Position numbers and translations under genes: made by a program | Notes under the pieces: model-generated | What the model was told of the DNA's origin: nothing | The model's database searches: none | The model's input: only the letters and a program-made list of their open reading frames with translations | Shown here: one piece after another, positions 1 to 8,209 of the stretch | Layout of the letters: each line of letters starts with the position of its first letter | Numbering within the stretch: the first letter of the stretch is position 1 | Origin: Paralteromonas sediminis | Lineage (GTDB): Bacteria; Pseudomonadota; Gammaproteobacteria; Enterobacterales; Alteromonadaceae | Reading direction: 5' to 3' | Assembly (NCBI RefSeq): GCF_003820355.1 | Contig: NZ_RPOK01000002.1 | Coordinates: 310,001 to 374,000, forward strand | DNA: 64,000 bases

Positions 1-161
1 CAGACTGTCGAGACGACCGATTACCATTTCATTCAATGGTTCAACCCGCTCTTTAAATGACAAAACGTCCGGCAGCGCTTGTATAACACGCCCTTGACTG
101 AAGTCAGCGGCGCTGGTTGAGAAAATTAACAGGGCTAGGGTAAGGATAGTAGTTTTCGCAT
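1..161 (-). pseudogene. Exported protein, 5' end only, frame broken near the start
   Basis: The minus strand enters the window with an open frame that begins like a secreted protein: a hydrophobic stretch (ILTLALLIFSTSAA) followed by DFSQGRVIQALPDVL and a charged region. The frame has no usable start of its own. The natural ATG (161-159, followed by CGA AAA) runs into a TAG after eight codons. One extra A in the four-base run at 153-156 would join that ATG to the signal peptide as MRKTTILTLALLIF. Either the gene has a real frameshift or the assembly lost one base. The rest of the gene lies outside the window, so no function can be given. It is divergent from the lipoprotein gene at 339. Confidence 0.45.
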
Positions 162-338
162 ATCCATGATTCTGTTTATTTTAGTGCTTTCAGTATGCCA
201 GTATTCGATTAAAAAACAGCACGGTTGAATTCGTGAGAATGCTCGAACAAAGTTTAGTATTGCTCAGCATATTTCACCCTATCTTGACCTATACCGCCAT
301 AGGATGAATGACTCTTTGTCAACACTGGAGTGGTAAAT

Positions 339-1559
339 ATGTGGATGAGAATGGTTTTTTTGATAGCGGCGCTTACGTTGTCCGGCTGTTCGGTGGTCAA
401 CACGTTGCGTATGAAAAGTGCCAATGATGAACTGTCACCTATTTGGCCTCAAGGCCAGACTGAACACGAATTTGATGCTGTATATATCGGTCATAAGCCC
501 TATGTGCATGTGACGATGGACGGTCAGGAGTTATTGTTTCTAATCGATAGCGGTGCTTCCTTCACTATGCTGTTTGATACACCAAAAGGTCGTAAGGTTT
601 CTATTACCAAAGGCTTTGAATTGGCTATTGCAGGGTGGGGGCAAGAATCCAAAACACCTGCTTATCAAGCGGCTGTTGCCTCCATCGCATTCGGGGATGT
701 GGTATTCAACGATCTGAAAGTTGCTTACATTCCACTGTCCACGACACCGTATTATCACAGTGAGCAAGAAGCGATCATGGATGGTGTTATTGGTCACGAT
801 CTTATGCGCCATTTCGCATGGACATTCGACAAAAAACATGGCCGTATTACGCTAAATAGAGAATCTGTACTGACACCGGGAGATCAATGGAGTGTCGGTT
901 TTGATACAACATTTAGCAAGTTGAACATTCCAGCCAAGCTGAATTTTAACGACCAGGTATCAGTTGAGCGTGATATTGTGATCGATACTGGTAGCCGCCA
1001 TTATTTGAAGCTGAATACTGCTTTTATTGCCAATGAGCAAGTAACGTTTCCAGCGACAGTTACTGCGGCAGACTTTGGGCTAAGCGGTAAGGTTGAACAC
1101 CAACGAGCAACCATTGACAGTCTATCGTTTGGCGAACATACCTTTAAACGGGTCAAAACCAATCTCATCCCAAGCGAGGACGAAGATGATTGGTGGGTGA
1201 TTGGCAGCGCGCTAATGAATCAATACGTCTCGATCATTGACTACCATTCATCTCAGTTCGCTCTAGTACCGTATGCAGGAGGGGCTTTCGAGATGCAGTA
1301 CAATTTGGCTGGGTTAGAGCTACGCAAACTTCGCAACGGCCATTTGATCGTGCGCTATGTTTCACCTGACTTTCCCGCTTCGGATGCAGGCATAGCTGTC
1401 GGTGACGTAATTGTCTCGCTAAACGGTATTCCAAGTACTGACTTAACCGAAGAAGATTGGCTTACGATGGCGGATACGCCACAATCACTGTCATTATGCA
1501 TGTTACGCAAAACCTGTGTGTCACTGCCATTAGAACACATAAAAGGTTATTCAAAGTAG
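339..1559 (+). CDS. Retropepsin-like aspartic protease lipoprotein with PDZ domain
   Basis: The start is ATG 339, with GGAG at 327-330 eight bases upstream; a GTG at 330 is in frame but lacks a ribosome site. The N-terminus is a lipoprotein signal ending in LSGC, so the mature protein should be lipidated and face the periplasm. Two aspartic-protease half-motifs follow, IDSGASFTML near residue 70 and IDTGSRHYL near residue 216. Two such halves in one chain give the full catalytic pair that retroviral-type proteases build by dimerising. The C-terminus carries a PDZ-like segment (SPDFPASDAGIAVGDVIVSL). The sensor kinase gene starts eight bases after its stop, so the two are probably co-transcribed. 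The fold is well supported; the substrate is unknown, though a link to envelope sensing is a reasonable inference. Confidence 0.8.
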   Translation: MWMRMVFLIAALTLSGCSVVNTLRMKSANDELSPIWPQGQTEHEFDAVYIGHKPYVHVTMDGQELLFLIDSGASFTMLFDTPKGRKVSITKGFELAIAGWGQESKTPAYQAAVASIAFGDVVFNDLKVAYIPLSTTPYYHSEQEAIMDGVIGHDLMRHFAWTFDKKHGRITLNRESVLTPGDQWSVGFDTTFSKLNIPAKLNFNDQVSVERDIVIDTGSRHYLKLNTAFIANEQVTFPATVTAADFGLSGKVEHQRATIDSLSFGEHTFKRVKTNLIPSEDEDDWWVIGSALMNQYVSIIDYHSSQFALVPYAGGAFEMQYNLAGLELRKLRNGHLIVRYVSPDFPASDAGIAVGDVIVSLNGIPSTDLTEEDWLTMADTPQSLSLCMLRKTCVSLPLEHIKGYSK

Positions 1560-1567
1560 GGTACTCA

Positions 1568-2782
1568 ATGCCAATTAAATCCATTCGCTCTCGGTTGTTT
1601 GTCACATTTGGCGCTCTAACTGCGGGCGTATGTATTGTATTCGCAGGTATAACCTGGTTGTTCGCAGTGATCACTGAAGATGACGTGGTAAAGCAGGTTA
1701 TGCATACCGAGGCGCGGTTTATTCAAGCGGTATATGAGCAAACCGGACAGCGGGTGCAGCCGCGAGTGGATTACATATTACTGTTTAATCGCAAAGATGA
1801 ACTCAATCCGGCAATGCGAGCCGGCGTTGAGGAATACCAGCACGAGAAAGAGTTCGATGTAGAAGGGCATAATTTTCATTTTGAACGTTTCGAACTAGGT
1901 GAACAGGATCATTTTTGGTTGGTGATTGATGCGGCACAAATCGTTGTTATCGATAGTTTAAGCAAGCTGATTGGTTGGTTCGTTGGTGTGTCGTCTTTGC
2001 TTATGCTAATCGTCTCTCTAGTCGCGGCTAAGGTCCTCTCAAACCGAACGGCTAGGCCAATAGAATTGCTGACTGCGCAAATCAATCAACATAGTGCTGG
2101 AAGCGATTTCGCACCACATGAGTCGCGGCGACAAGACGAAATCGGCCAGTTAGGTAGAGCGTTCGAACAGGCGTTAAACGAAATAGACGTGTTGTTACAA
2201 CGCGAGAAAAATTTTGTGCGCGACGTGAGTCACGAACTCAGAACGCCACTGGCCATCTTACAAAACACTTTAGTATTAAGCGCGGAGCACCCTATTGGCG
2301 GGGAAGACAAAGTGCTTCTGGGACAAATTTCAGACGCGTTGAAAAATACGGTCGAAGTGCTCCTGGCGTTGGCAAGAGCGGAGAGCCTGAGTTTCGAAAA
2401 GCTCAAAGTGATGCCAATTATTGAGAGAAGTATTCTTGCGTTACATCAAAGCCAATCCAACGCTGCGTTTGATGTTCGACTTGAGGTTGAGGAAAACTTC
2501 AGTGTGGAAGGGAATGGACTATTGCTCAGTCTATTGTGTCAAAACCTGATAAACAATGGCTTCTATCACGGTGGCAGTGGTTCTATGTGTATTACTAACC
2601 GAGGAGCTGTTCTAGCTTTTGAGAACGATGTTAACCAAGGGCCAGGCAAACACTATCAGGGGCTAGGCCATGGGCAATACCTAGTTCAACGTATTGCCGA
2701 CGCGCTACAGTGGCGGGTAAACATTATCCAAACTGAACACGCCTATCGAGTCGAAATCGATACTCAACCGGTGAGCGGTTAG
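1568..2782 (+). CDS. Sensor histidine kinase, two membrane segments, HAMP
   Basis: The start is ATG 1568 with AGGG upstream. A first membrane segment (about residues 10-33) is followed by a periplasmic loop of roughly 100 residues and a second segment (LIGWFVGVSSLLMLIVSLVA). A HAMP-like linker leads to the HisKA H-box VSHELRTPL with the phospho-accepting histidine near residue 222. The ATPase domain is short but has an N-box (NLINNGFYHGG) and a G-box (GLGHGQYLVQRIADAL). No regulator follows it. The nearest response regulator is the convergent OmpR-type gene at 5582-4884, a likely partner. The gene lies second in an operon headed by a periplasmic protease and followed by two small membrane proteins. 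Confidence 0.88.
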   Translation: MPIKSIRSRLFVTFGALTAGVCIVFAGITWLFAVITEDDVVKQVMHTEARFIQAVYEQTGQRVQPRVDYILLFNRKDELNPAMRAGVEEYQHEKEFDVEGHNFHFERFELGEQDHFWLVIDAAQIVVIDSLSKLIGWFVGVSSLLMLIVSLVAAKVLSNRTARPIELLTAQINQHSAGSDFAPHESRRQDEIGQLGRAFEQALNEIDVLLQREKNFVRDVSHELRTPLAILQNTLVLSAEHPIGGEDKVLLGQISDALKNTVEVLLALARAESLSFEKLKVMPIIERSILALHQSQSNAAFDVRLEVEENFSVEGNGLLLSLLCQNLINNGFYHGGSGSMCITNRGAVLAFENDVNQGPGKHYQGLGHGQYLVQRIADALQWRVNIIQTEHAYRVEIDTQPVSG

Positions 2783-2788
2783 TTGATT

Positions 2789-3193
2789 ATGCACGAGCGA
2801 AAAAGCACAAAAATCACCTTTCGATGGTATGCCTATGTGCTCATTCTAAATGCAATAGGTTTAGCAAGGCTGGCCGAAAAAGTATTCAATGAGACCGGCG
2901 GGTTTGCGAGCCGTTATTTACCTTTAGTGCTAACATTGGCGGTTTCAATTGGCGTATATGGCTGTATAGCCAGTAGACCAATATACAAACGATGGATTTG
3001 GCGGTTGCTGTTGAATCTGCTTATTGTGATCAGCATCGGTTTATTGATTTTCGCCGGTTATCTGCTGTTTTTCGCTGGAGCAAGTGCGATAACCGCGGCT
3101 ATGGGATTGCTGTTTATTTTTATTGTGCTGCTGCCCGGACTGATTAAACTGCAACAATATTCATCTAAATCCGCTGAGTTTTGGCACTCGTAA
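2789..3193 (+). CDS. Small integral membrane protein, unknown function
   Basis: A protein of about 134 residues with four probable membrane helices (around YAYVLILNAIGLARL, YLPLVLTLAVSIGVYGCI, LLLNLLIVISIGLLIFAGYLLF and ITAAMGLLFIFIVLLPGL). ATG 2789 is six bases after the kinase stop; an in-frame TTG at 2783 is also possible. Tight spacing places it in the operon of the protease lipoprotein and the kinase, and it may act as an accessory or inhibitory membrane subunit of that sensor. I do not recognise a named family. The short membrane protein that follows has a similar arrangement of a helix then an IYRPIS-type loop, so the two may be distant relatives. Confidence 0.65.
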   Translation: MHERKSTKITFRWYAYVLILNAIGLARLAEKVFNETGGFASRYLPLVLTLAVSIGVYGCIASRPIYKRWIWRLLLNLLIVISIGLLIFAGYLLFFAGASAITAAMGLLFIFIVLLPGLIKLQQYSSKSAEFWHS

Positions 3194-3207
3194 TTGCAGG
3201 AGCAAAT

Positions 3208-3422
3208 ATGTCCAAGGAAGACTCACAACAATTCCCCTTTTTCGCCAAGGCTATGGCGAATGCGACTGCTGCAGCTTTGACTTTAATGACGCTAGCTTTT
3301 TTGGATTTTCCTCGTTCTACCGAGGAACTCGGTATTGAGGCTTTACAGTTTTGGCCTATGTTGGTTTGTTCTTGATCTATCGACCTATCTCGAACCGACT
3401 GTTTGGCTGGCTCTATACCTAA
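3208..3422 (+). pseudogene. Small membrane protein interrupted by a one-base frameshift
   Basis: ATG 3208 follows a good ribosome site (AGGAG at 3198-3202). The frame encodes a charged N-terminus, a membrane helix (AMANATAAALTLMTLAF) and then stops at 3375 within ...LQFWPMLVCS. In the next frame the sequence continues as LAYVGLFLIYRPISNRLFGW up to TAA at 3422, a convincing second helix and basic loop. One more T in the four-T run at 3349-3352 would join them into a 71-residue two-helix protein. It is the last gene of the protease-kinase operon. A genuine truncated 55-residue product cannot be excluded. Confidence 0.5.
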
Positions 3423-3532
3423 GTTCTTAGCAGAGCTTTCACCGGAGCGGAAAGCTCAATGATCAGACTGCTGACATAAGCTGTCAGTAGCGTGAGGTTA
3501 TGCTGCACCTACACACTATTTGGAGGCGTTTA

Positions 3533-3892
3533 ATGATTAAAATGAATTACGTTGTCGTAGGTACCAACGACATTCAAGCGGCAGTGTTATTTTACGATTC
3601 GTTGTTTGCAGCAGAGGGACTACAAAAACTTGAGGCAAGCGAACGAATGACCTATTGGCTGGGGGAGGATTTTGCATTCTCAGTTGCGATCCCCTTTGAC
3701 CAAGCTGCTGCTACTCATGGCAATGGCACAATGGTTGGTTTTAATTTCGGCAGTGTTGAAAAGGTCGAAGCTATCTATGCAAACGCCCTCCAATTAGGGG
3801 CTACGTGTGAGGGCATGCCGGCGCAAAGAGGTCCTCGTTTTTCTGCGTATGTGCGTGATTTGGACAAAAATAAACTGTGTTTTTCAGATTAA
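3533..3892 (+). CDS. VOC-family (glyoxalase-fold) protein
   Basis: The start is ATG 3533, six bases after GGAGG (3522-3526). The 119-residue protein shows the glyoxalase/bleomycin-resistance pattern: NYVVVGTNDIQAAVLFYDSLF at the N-terminus, a YWLGEDFAFSVAIPFD strand region, a helix before LGATCEG, and the closing AYVRDLDKNKLCF strand. Members bind a metal in a paired beta-alpha-beta-beta-beta fold and act as lyases, dioxygenases or drug-binding proteins; this sequence does not reveal which. It stands alone and is followed by a hairpin shared with the convergent peptidase gene. Confidence 0.82.
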   Translation: MIKMNYVVVGTNDIQAAVLFYDSLFAAEGLQKLEASERMTYWLGEDFAFSVAIPFDQAAATHGNGTMVGFNFGSVEKVEAIYANALQLGATCEGMPAQRGPRFSAYVRDLDKNKLCFSD

Positions 3893-3913
3893 ATGCCTCC
3901 TTTGTGGAGGCAT
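3893..3913. terminator. Hairpin between convergent genes
   Basis: A perfect 8-bp inverted repeat (ATGCCTCC / GGAGGCAT) with a TTTGT loop follows directly after the VOC stop codon. No clear T tract follows on the plus strand, so it is at best a weak or bidirectional terminator between the VOC gene and the convergent S41 peptidase gene. Confidence 0.45.
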
Positions 3914-3959
3914 CCAATAAGTTGAATTGACAATAGAGCGCAGGAAATAGTGAATTCCA

Positions 3960-4894
3960 TTATTGATTTTGTATAGCATCCAGTGCCAGCGCATAAGCCA
4001 CATCTAGGGCATTTTTACCCGTGGCGTCCACGTCTGATTGCACGCCCACGCCTTCCCAATTGCTTTGTGTGACGGGATTGATCGCTTTAGTGATGGGGAT
4101 GCCAATACGGAAATCTTCTGCCAAAGGATACCAGCGCCAGGGATTTGCGCCGCCCTTACTGGCCTCGCCGACAATGGTTGCTCGTTTCATCTGCTGGAAA
4201 TTATAGGTAAATTCTTCTGCTGCAGAAAAAGTTTCCCCGCTGATTAAGATATATAGGGGAATATTCTCTAAGTGGTTATTGTTGATCTCGGGTGTCGTCC
4301 AGAATTCTTGGGTGACATCTGTATGTCGTGTGTACAGCGAATTTAGGTGTACTTTGCCATCTACAAAATAACTGCTAATCAGGTGGACCATTTCGCCGCT
4401 GCCGCCGCCATTGTTGCGCAAATCAATAATCAGGGCGTCCACATCAGACAAGAAGGTCATCACACTGCTGACTTTTTGCTTAGATAATGCATTGACTGCC
4501 GCGAACCCCCAGAAATCAAGCACGCCGACATTTTTGTCTAGTATCTCGAGTGAAGTGAAGCCATAGTTTTGTCGCTCCAACCGCGCAAACCATAAGAGCT
4601 TACGCGGCTTGTTTTCATTTGCTGACGGCGGCTGATATCCAAGAGTGAAATGTTTGTCATGTTGCCTAAGAGTTTCGGTCAAATGTTCGGCAATCTGCTC
4701 TGAAGATACAGTTTCAGACGCTCGTGCTGATGTTAAATACGTTGCCAGTGATTCGTTGATAGCAGGAATTTTTCCGCGTCAACATAGTGTGTTTCGATCA
4801 CATCTGATAGCTGTTCGGTTAATTGTTGTAGATTAGGAGAAGTCGCGGTCAGCGCTGCAGTCAAAGCCAACTGGCCGATGACGTTAGAGATCAT
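3960..4894 (-). pseudogene. S41-family peptidase (tail-specific protease type), frameshifted
   Basis: ATG 4894, preceded by AGGA, begins MISNVIGQLALTAALTATS, a short export signal. The frame ends early at 4733. The other frame then reads IPAINESLATYLTSARASET and runs on without a break into the peptidase core, which ends at 3960. One extra T (plus strand) in the five-T run at 4769-4773 would restore a protein of about 310 residues. The core has the S41 features LIIDLRNNGGGSGEMVHL and SGETFSAAEEF, the latter with the catalytic serine, then a conserved GEASKGGANP. The start overlaps the regulator gene by 11 bases, suggesting translational coupling. Homopolymer context makes an assembly error at least as likely as real inactivation. 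Confidence 0.72.
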
Positions 4895-5582
4895 GTTCGA
4901 GTCCTTGTAATTGGTAACCAATATTACTGATTGTTTTTAAAATAGGGGAGATACATACATCATCAAGCGATTTACGCAATGTATACATGTGTGATTTCAG
5001 CGCATTACTTTCCGGGGGCTCATCACCCCACAGCGCTTGCAGCAAATCGCTACGAGCAACCGGGTATGGATATGCTTTTGTCAGCTCCAACAAGATTTTG
5101 AAACCAAGCTTGGTTGTCTTGATGGGTTCGCCTTGCCAGGTCGCTGATAGTGCGCGCGTATCGAGCGCCAATAATCCCTTTTGAATGGTTGAATCGGTAT
5201 GCAATTGTGGCCGCCGAGCCAGTGCTTCACAGCGAAGGGCGAGTTCACGTAAATCAAAGGGTTTCGTGAGATAGTCGTCTGTCCCGGTTGCAAAGCCTTT
5301 GGCCTTATCTTCGAACGCATCACGGGCGGTCAACATAAGAAGCGGCGTGGTGCGAGGTTGAGACTTTTTAATTTCTTCACAGACAACAAGCCCATCACAG
5401 TCGGGCAAGTTAAGGTCTAAGACGATTACGTCAAAGGTGTTTTCGAGTGCTAAGGTTATACCATGAGTACCTTTTTCACTGTAATCAATGCGCCAATTCA
5501 AGCCTTCCATAAAGCGACAAATTTGTTTTGCCAGTGCGATGTTGTCTTCAATCAGCAGAATGTTAAGTCTCGGTTTGTTCAT
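4884..5582 (-). CDS. OmpR/PhoB-type response regulator
   Basis: The start is ATG 5582 (MNKPRLNILLIEDN). The receiver domain has the acidic pair in LLIEDN, the phospho-acceptor aspartate in VLDLNLPDCDG, the threonine in LMLTARD and the lysine in YLTKPFD. A C-terminal winged helix follows (LGFKILLELTKAYPYPVARSDLLQALWG, then SHMYTLRKSLDD). It is therefore a DNA-binding transcription regulator. Its end overlaps the S41 peptidase start. No kinase is adjacent on this strand, and the convergent kinase at 1568-2782 also lacks a regulator, which makes them a plausible pair. Confidence 0.9.
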   Translation of the reverse strand: MNKPRLNILLIEDNIALAKQICRFMEGLNWRIDYSEKGTHGITLALENTFDVIVLDLNLPDCDGLVVCEEIKKSQPRTTPLLMLTARDAFEDKAKGFATGTDDYLTKPFDLRELALRCEALARRPQLHTDSTIQKGLLALDTRALSATWQGEPIKTTKLGFKILLELTKAYPYPVARSDLLQALWGDEPPESNALKSHMYTLRKSLDDVCISPILKTISNIGYQLQGLEHDL

Positions 5583-6070
5583 GGTTTGGTCGCTTGAATC
5601 ATGTTCTCTGGTCAGCACATGGAGAGACCACAAGGTGCTGAGGAAGGTTCAATTAAAAATGCTCGCATTAGCATAAAGTGGCGTGGGTCAAATTTGGGTG
5701 AAGAAAGCCAGCATGAGTGATAGCGTAAACTCGAGTGACGAATGGGTATCAAATGGATTTGTATCAAAGACTCAAGTTTCCAAAACAAGCGGCCCCTAAA
5801 GTTGTGCAAGCCAGTTTTGAATATTTCTTTTATTTAAACAGAGTTTTCTGAGGCCAAGTTTGATTAACCGTATGATGATTATTCGCTTAAAATAGTCTGA
5901 TAGTTCGAATTCACTAACGTCAGCTTTAGGTCGTTAGTTGTCGTTTTACAGGGGCATAAAATGGTCTGCTTTTGGCACAAAGTGAGTGTATACAAATTTG
6001 AAGCCAACGATTGGTATGTCTGTTGAAACGTCTGTCAACAGAGAAGGTTGTTTATGTTAGAAGTCGCCAA
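5583..6070. other. Intergenic region, no gene recognised
   Basis: This 488-base stretch separates the regulator from the recombinase gene and is AT-rich. I see no convincing reading frame on either strand. Near the recombinase end there is a 7-bp inverted repeat (CTGTTGA at 6020-6026 and TCAACAG at 6035-6041). It may be a weak terminator for the minus-strand recombinase or part of a recombination site, but I could not identify matching flanking direct repeats. The regulator promoter must lie at the other end. Confidence 0.4.
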
Positions 6071-6640
6071 TTAAACTAAATTCACAGCACTTAATAGTTG
6101 TTTCGGATTAACCTCGATGTACCTTTGAGTTGTGCTCAGGTTCTTATGACCTGCCAGCGACATTATTACTTTAGCGTTTACAGAAGCATTAGCGAGTCTC
6201 GTAATAAATGTTCGTCTCCCTGAATGCGAGCTAGCATTACTTAAACCAGCCTGCTTGTATATACGCCAAAACACCTGACACAAGCTGTTAGATGAAAAAT
6301 GTTTTTGACTTTTTTGGGAGGGTAGCAAGGGGCCGTCAAAGTTGCATGACTGAGCTTGCAGACAATAGACACGCAGTAGCTTTTGCATCTTTTGGTTGAT
6401 GATAACCTGTCGACTGTTGCCACCTTTTGTCTGGCTGGCTGACAAGTTTACAATTTCTTTAACTGTGCCGTCTGCCTCATAGACATCGCTGACCTTTAAC
6501 GCTGCAATTTCGCAAACGCGCAGTCCAACCCAAAAGCTAAGGCACAAAGCCACTTCATTACGCTTTCTGTGCTTACCGTCACGGACCATTGCAACGACAC
6601 GTTTAAATTCAATTTCATTTAATACCTGAGCCTGCTTCAT
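6071..6640 (-). CDS. Minimal tyrosine recombinase (catalytic domain only)
   Basis: The 189-residue protein contains all expected catalytic residues of a phage-integrase-type recombinase: R in GLRVCEIAAL, K in ASQTKGG, HxxR in SHSGRRTF, H in LAGHKN and the nucleophile Y in TTQRYIEV. It lacks the N-terminal core-binding (SAM-like) and arm-binding domains of typical 300-400-residue integrases. It is about the size of the FimB/FimE inversion recombinases. It heads an accessory stretch of unknown and broken genes, which fits a role in integration or local inversion. No att sites were identified. Integron integrases are longer and carry an extra insert, so that identity is unlikely. Confidence 0.88.
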   Translation of the reverse strand: MKQAQVLNEIEFKRVVAMVRDGKHRKRNEVALCLSFWVGLRVCEIAALKVSDVYEADGTVKEIVNLSASQTKGGNSRQVIINQKMQKLLRVYCLQAQSCNFDGPLLPSQKSQKHFSSNSLCQVFWRIYKQAGLSNASSHSGRRTFITRLANASVNAKVIMSLAGHKNLSTTQRYIEVNPKQLLSAVNLV

Positions 6641-6815
6641 GTTATAACCACCTGATAAATATAACCTTTTTGTTGCTATCGAGTTTATTTTCTTATGACT
6701 TTTGAAACGACCATTTTTTGAATAAATTTAGACCACAGTAAGAATGCGGGTTACAGCAGGAATATAAGGTTTAATATAAAGTATTAGGTTTTTGGGGTGG
6801 GCAATAGTTAAAGAA

Positions 6816-6837
6816 GGGGCTCAGGTTACTGAGCCCC
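6816..6837 (-). terminator. Rho-independent terminator of the 6844-7440 gene
   Basis: A perfect 9-bp stem (GGGGCTCAG / CTGAGCCCC) with a GTTA loop lies six bases beyond the minus-strand stop at 6844. Read on the minus strand it is followed by TTCTTT, giving the stem plus T-rich tail of an intrinsic terminator. Confidence 0.75.
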
Positions 6838-6843
6838 TAAAAA

Positions 6844-7440
6844 TCACTGTACCTGATTAACGCAGTGGTAGTCCACGTCTGCTTTGCATTGTTCCAGAAA
6901 TCCCACAGTCCCATACAAGTCAGAGAACGTTTGAGGGGCAAGAAGTTGACGAACGAACTGCTCACGATATTCGATTATAGGGAGCGTCCAATCGTCCAAA
7001 TCCAAGCGAACGTTCGTCAATGAATAGCTCTTCACTATCTCACCTTCTTTCACTTCAAAGACATCCAAATAATGTGGACCATCGAAGAAGAATTGGACAA
7101 AGGTTAGAATGCTCCATGCGGTTGGATAGTGCCTGAAGCCAACACTCACGCTAAACGTCTCACCCTCTACTAGTGAGGACGACAGATTTTTCGCATAACC
7201 CAACAGACCATCCGGCGAAAATAATTCGTTTTCAGTGCGCATATACAACACACCATGCTCTGGAATTGCAGGGGTATTCGAACCCTCTTGGATCCCAACT
7301 AACCCATTAATCTCAAAAGCGTTCCCAAATGCAGCGGTTACCTTGTTTTTAAGGTTGCTTAGCTCTAGAACTGACGTTTCCAGCTCAATAGCAGGTGCGC
7401 CACAGCCATCAATTCTTACTGGTAAATAATGCACAAGCAT
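6844..7440 (-). CDS. Hypothetical protein, 198 residues
   Basis: I do not recognise a family. The start at 7440 is preceded by AAGGAG only two bases from the ATG, and the gene ends just before a strong intrinsic terminator, so it is probably expressed as a single gene. The product appears soluble: no signal peptide or membrane helix, many beta-type and aromatic segments (FSVSVGFRHYPTAWSILTFVQFFF, DGPHYLDVFEV) and an acidic composition. It lies between the recombinase and a broken gene in the accessory stretch, so a cargo role is possible, but no activity can be read from the sequence. Confidence 0.6.
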   Translation of the reverse strand: MLVHYLPVRIDGCGAPAIELETSVLELSNLKNKVTAAFGNAFEINGLVGIQEGSNTPAIPEHGVLYMRTENELFSPDGLLGYAKNLSSSLVEGETFSVSVGFRHYPTAWSILTFVQFFFDGPHYLDVFEVKEGEIVKSYSLTNVRLDLDDWTLPIIEYREQFVRQLLAPQTFSDLYGTVGFLEQCKADVDYHCVNQVQ

Positions 7441-7621
7441 CTCTCCTTCTTAAACATTTTAATAATTAAGCTATAAGACTTCATAGCCGTCTCTTCAGTT
7501 GAGACAGGTATAAAGCTATATCGAGTCGAAGAGACTATCCGGGGGCGACTTGTTTTTGCGAAAACTAGTAGATTTCTGAGTTATCTTTTGATACGAAAAA
7601 CTGAAACGCAGTGGCTGAAAA

Positions 7622-7659
7622 ATTCCGGAGGAAAAGGATCGAAAATTTATCGCCGGAAT
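7622..7659. repeat. Imperfect hairpin in the accessory intergenic region
   Basis: The arms ATTCCGG and CCGGAAT flank a 24-base purine- and AT-rich centre that contains a near-palindrome around AAAATTT. It lies 56 bases upstream of the broken reading frame starting at 7715. It could be an operator or a recombination-associated hairpin; no function is shown. Confidence 0.3.
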
Positions 7660-7714
7660 CTAAGTATTACTAATTTTAGGATTAGAAGAGTAACAAACAA
7701 TATATGGTCAGTTT

Positions 7715-8209
7715 ATGAATAAAGATACATACAGTGACAGTTTTCTCCAAAGATACAAGGGGCGTTTTATTAACGAGCAAAAAGAGCTCGATACCCTTTT
7801 TAAACGTAAGGAGCAATGAAGTCTTCTATATCTACTTTGCCTTTCTGAGAACGCGGTATTTGCAGCGGAGCGGTCAGCATTAGAGGAGCAGTGCTTAAAA
7901 AGTGGAGAGAGCATTCCTTGGGGAGATACGTCGAAACCAGTTAGAGACTTCTTTCAATACTATGCTTTATTGAGCTGTTATGAGTTCAAGCAATACTTTT
8001 GCTCAAACGGCGTATTCGTCAATAGCGAATATTGGCACAGACCATATCAAGAGAAAGTTCGCGAATTGTCTAGGCTATTCGCTAGTGATTACCATCATCG
8101 ATACAACACATGTGTCAGATTTTTGAAAAACGGAATGGTTGACGCACCAATTATACATTCAACTATATTCTTCTACGTACATTTAAGCCTTTTAAAACCA
8201 ATGGTTTAG
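7715..8209 (+). pseudogene. Broken gene, in-frame TGA at codon 35
   Basis: ATG 7715 opens a 34-codon frame (MNKDTYSDSFLQRYKGRFIN... KRKEQ) that ends at TGA 7817-7819. The same frame then stays open to 8209 and reads like a protein: AAERSALEEQCLKSGESIPW, FFQYYALLSCYEFKQYF, NSEYWHRPYQEKVRELSRLF. There is no ATG directly after the stop; the first later start in frame is TTG 7970. Three readings are possible: a nonsense-mutated pseudogene, a pair of frameshifts (the TTTTT at 7797-7801 is a candidate), or a second gene with an unrecognised start. TGA readthrough is less likely, as no selenocysteine element was seen. No family is recognised. Confidence 0.45.

Noticed and set aside
5612-5809. Minus-strand frame upstream of the response regulator.
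   Set aside because: It overlaps the regulator's own start region, has no ribosome site and reads as noise.
7817-7819. Selenocysteine or other recoding at the in-frame TGA.
   Set aside because: No stem-loop of SECIS type was seen after the TGA and no cysteine-containing redox motif surrounds it; nonsense mutation or frameshift is simpler.
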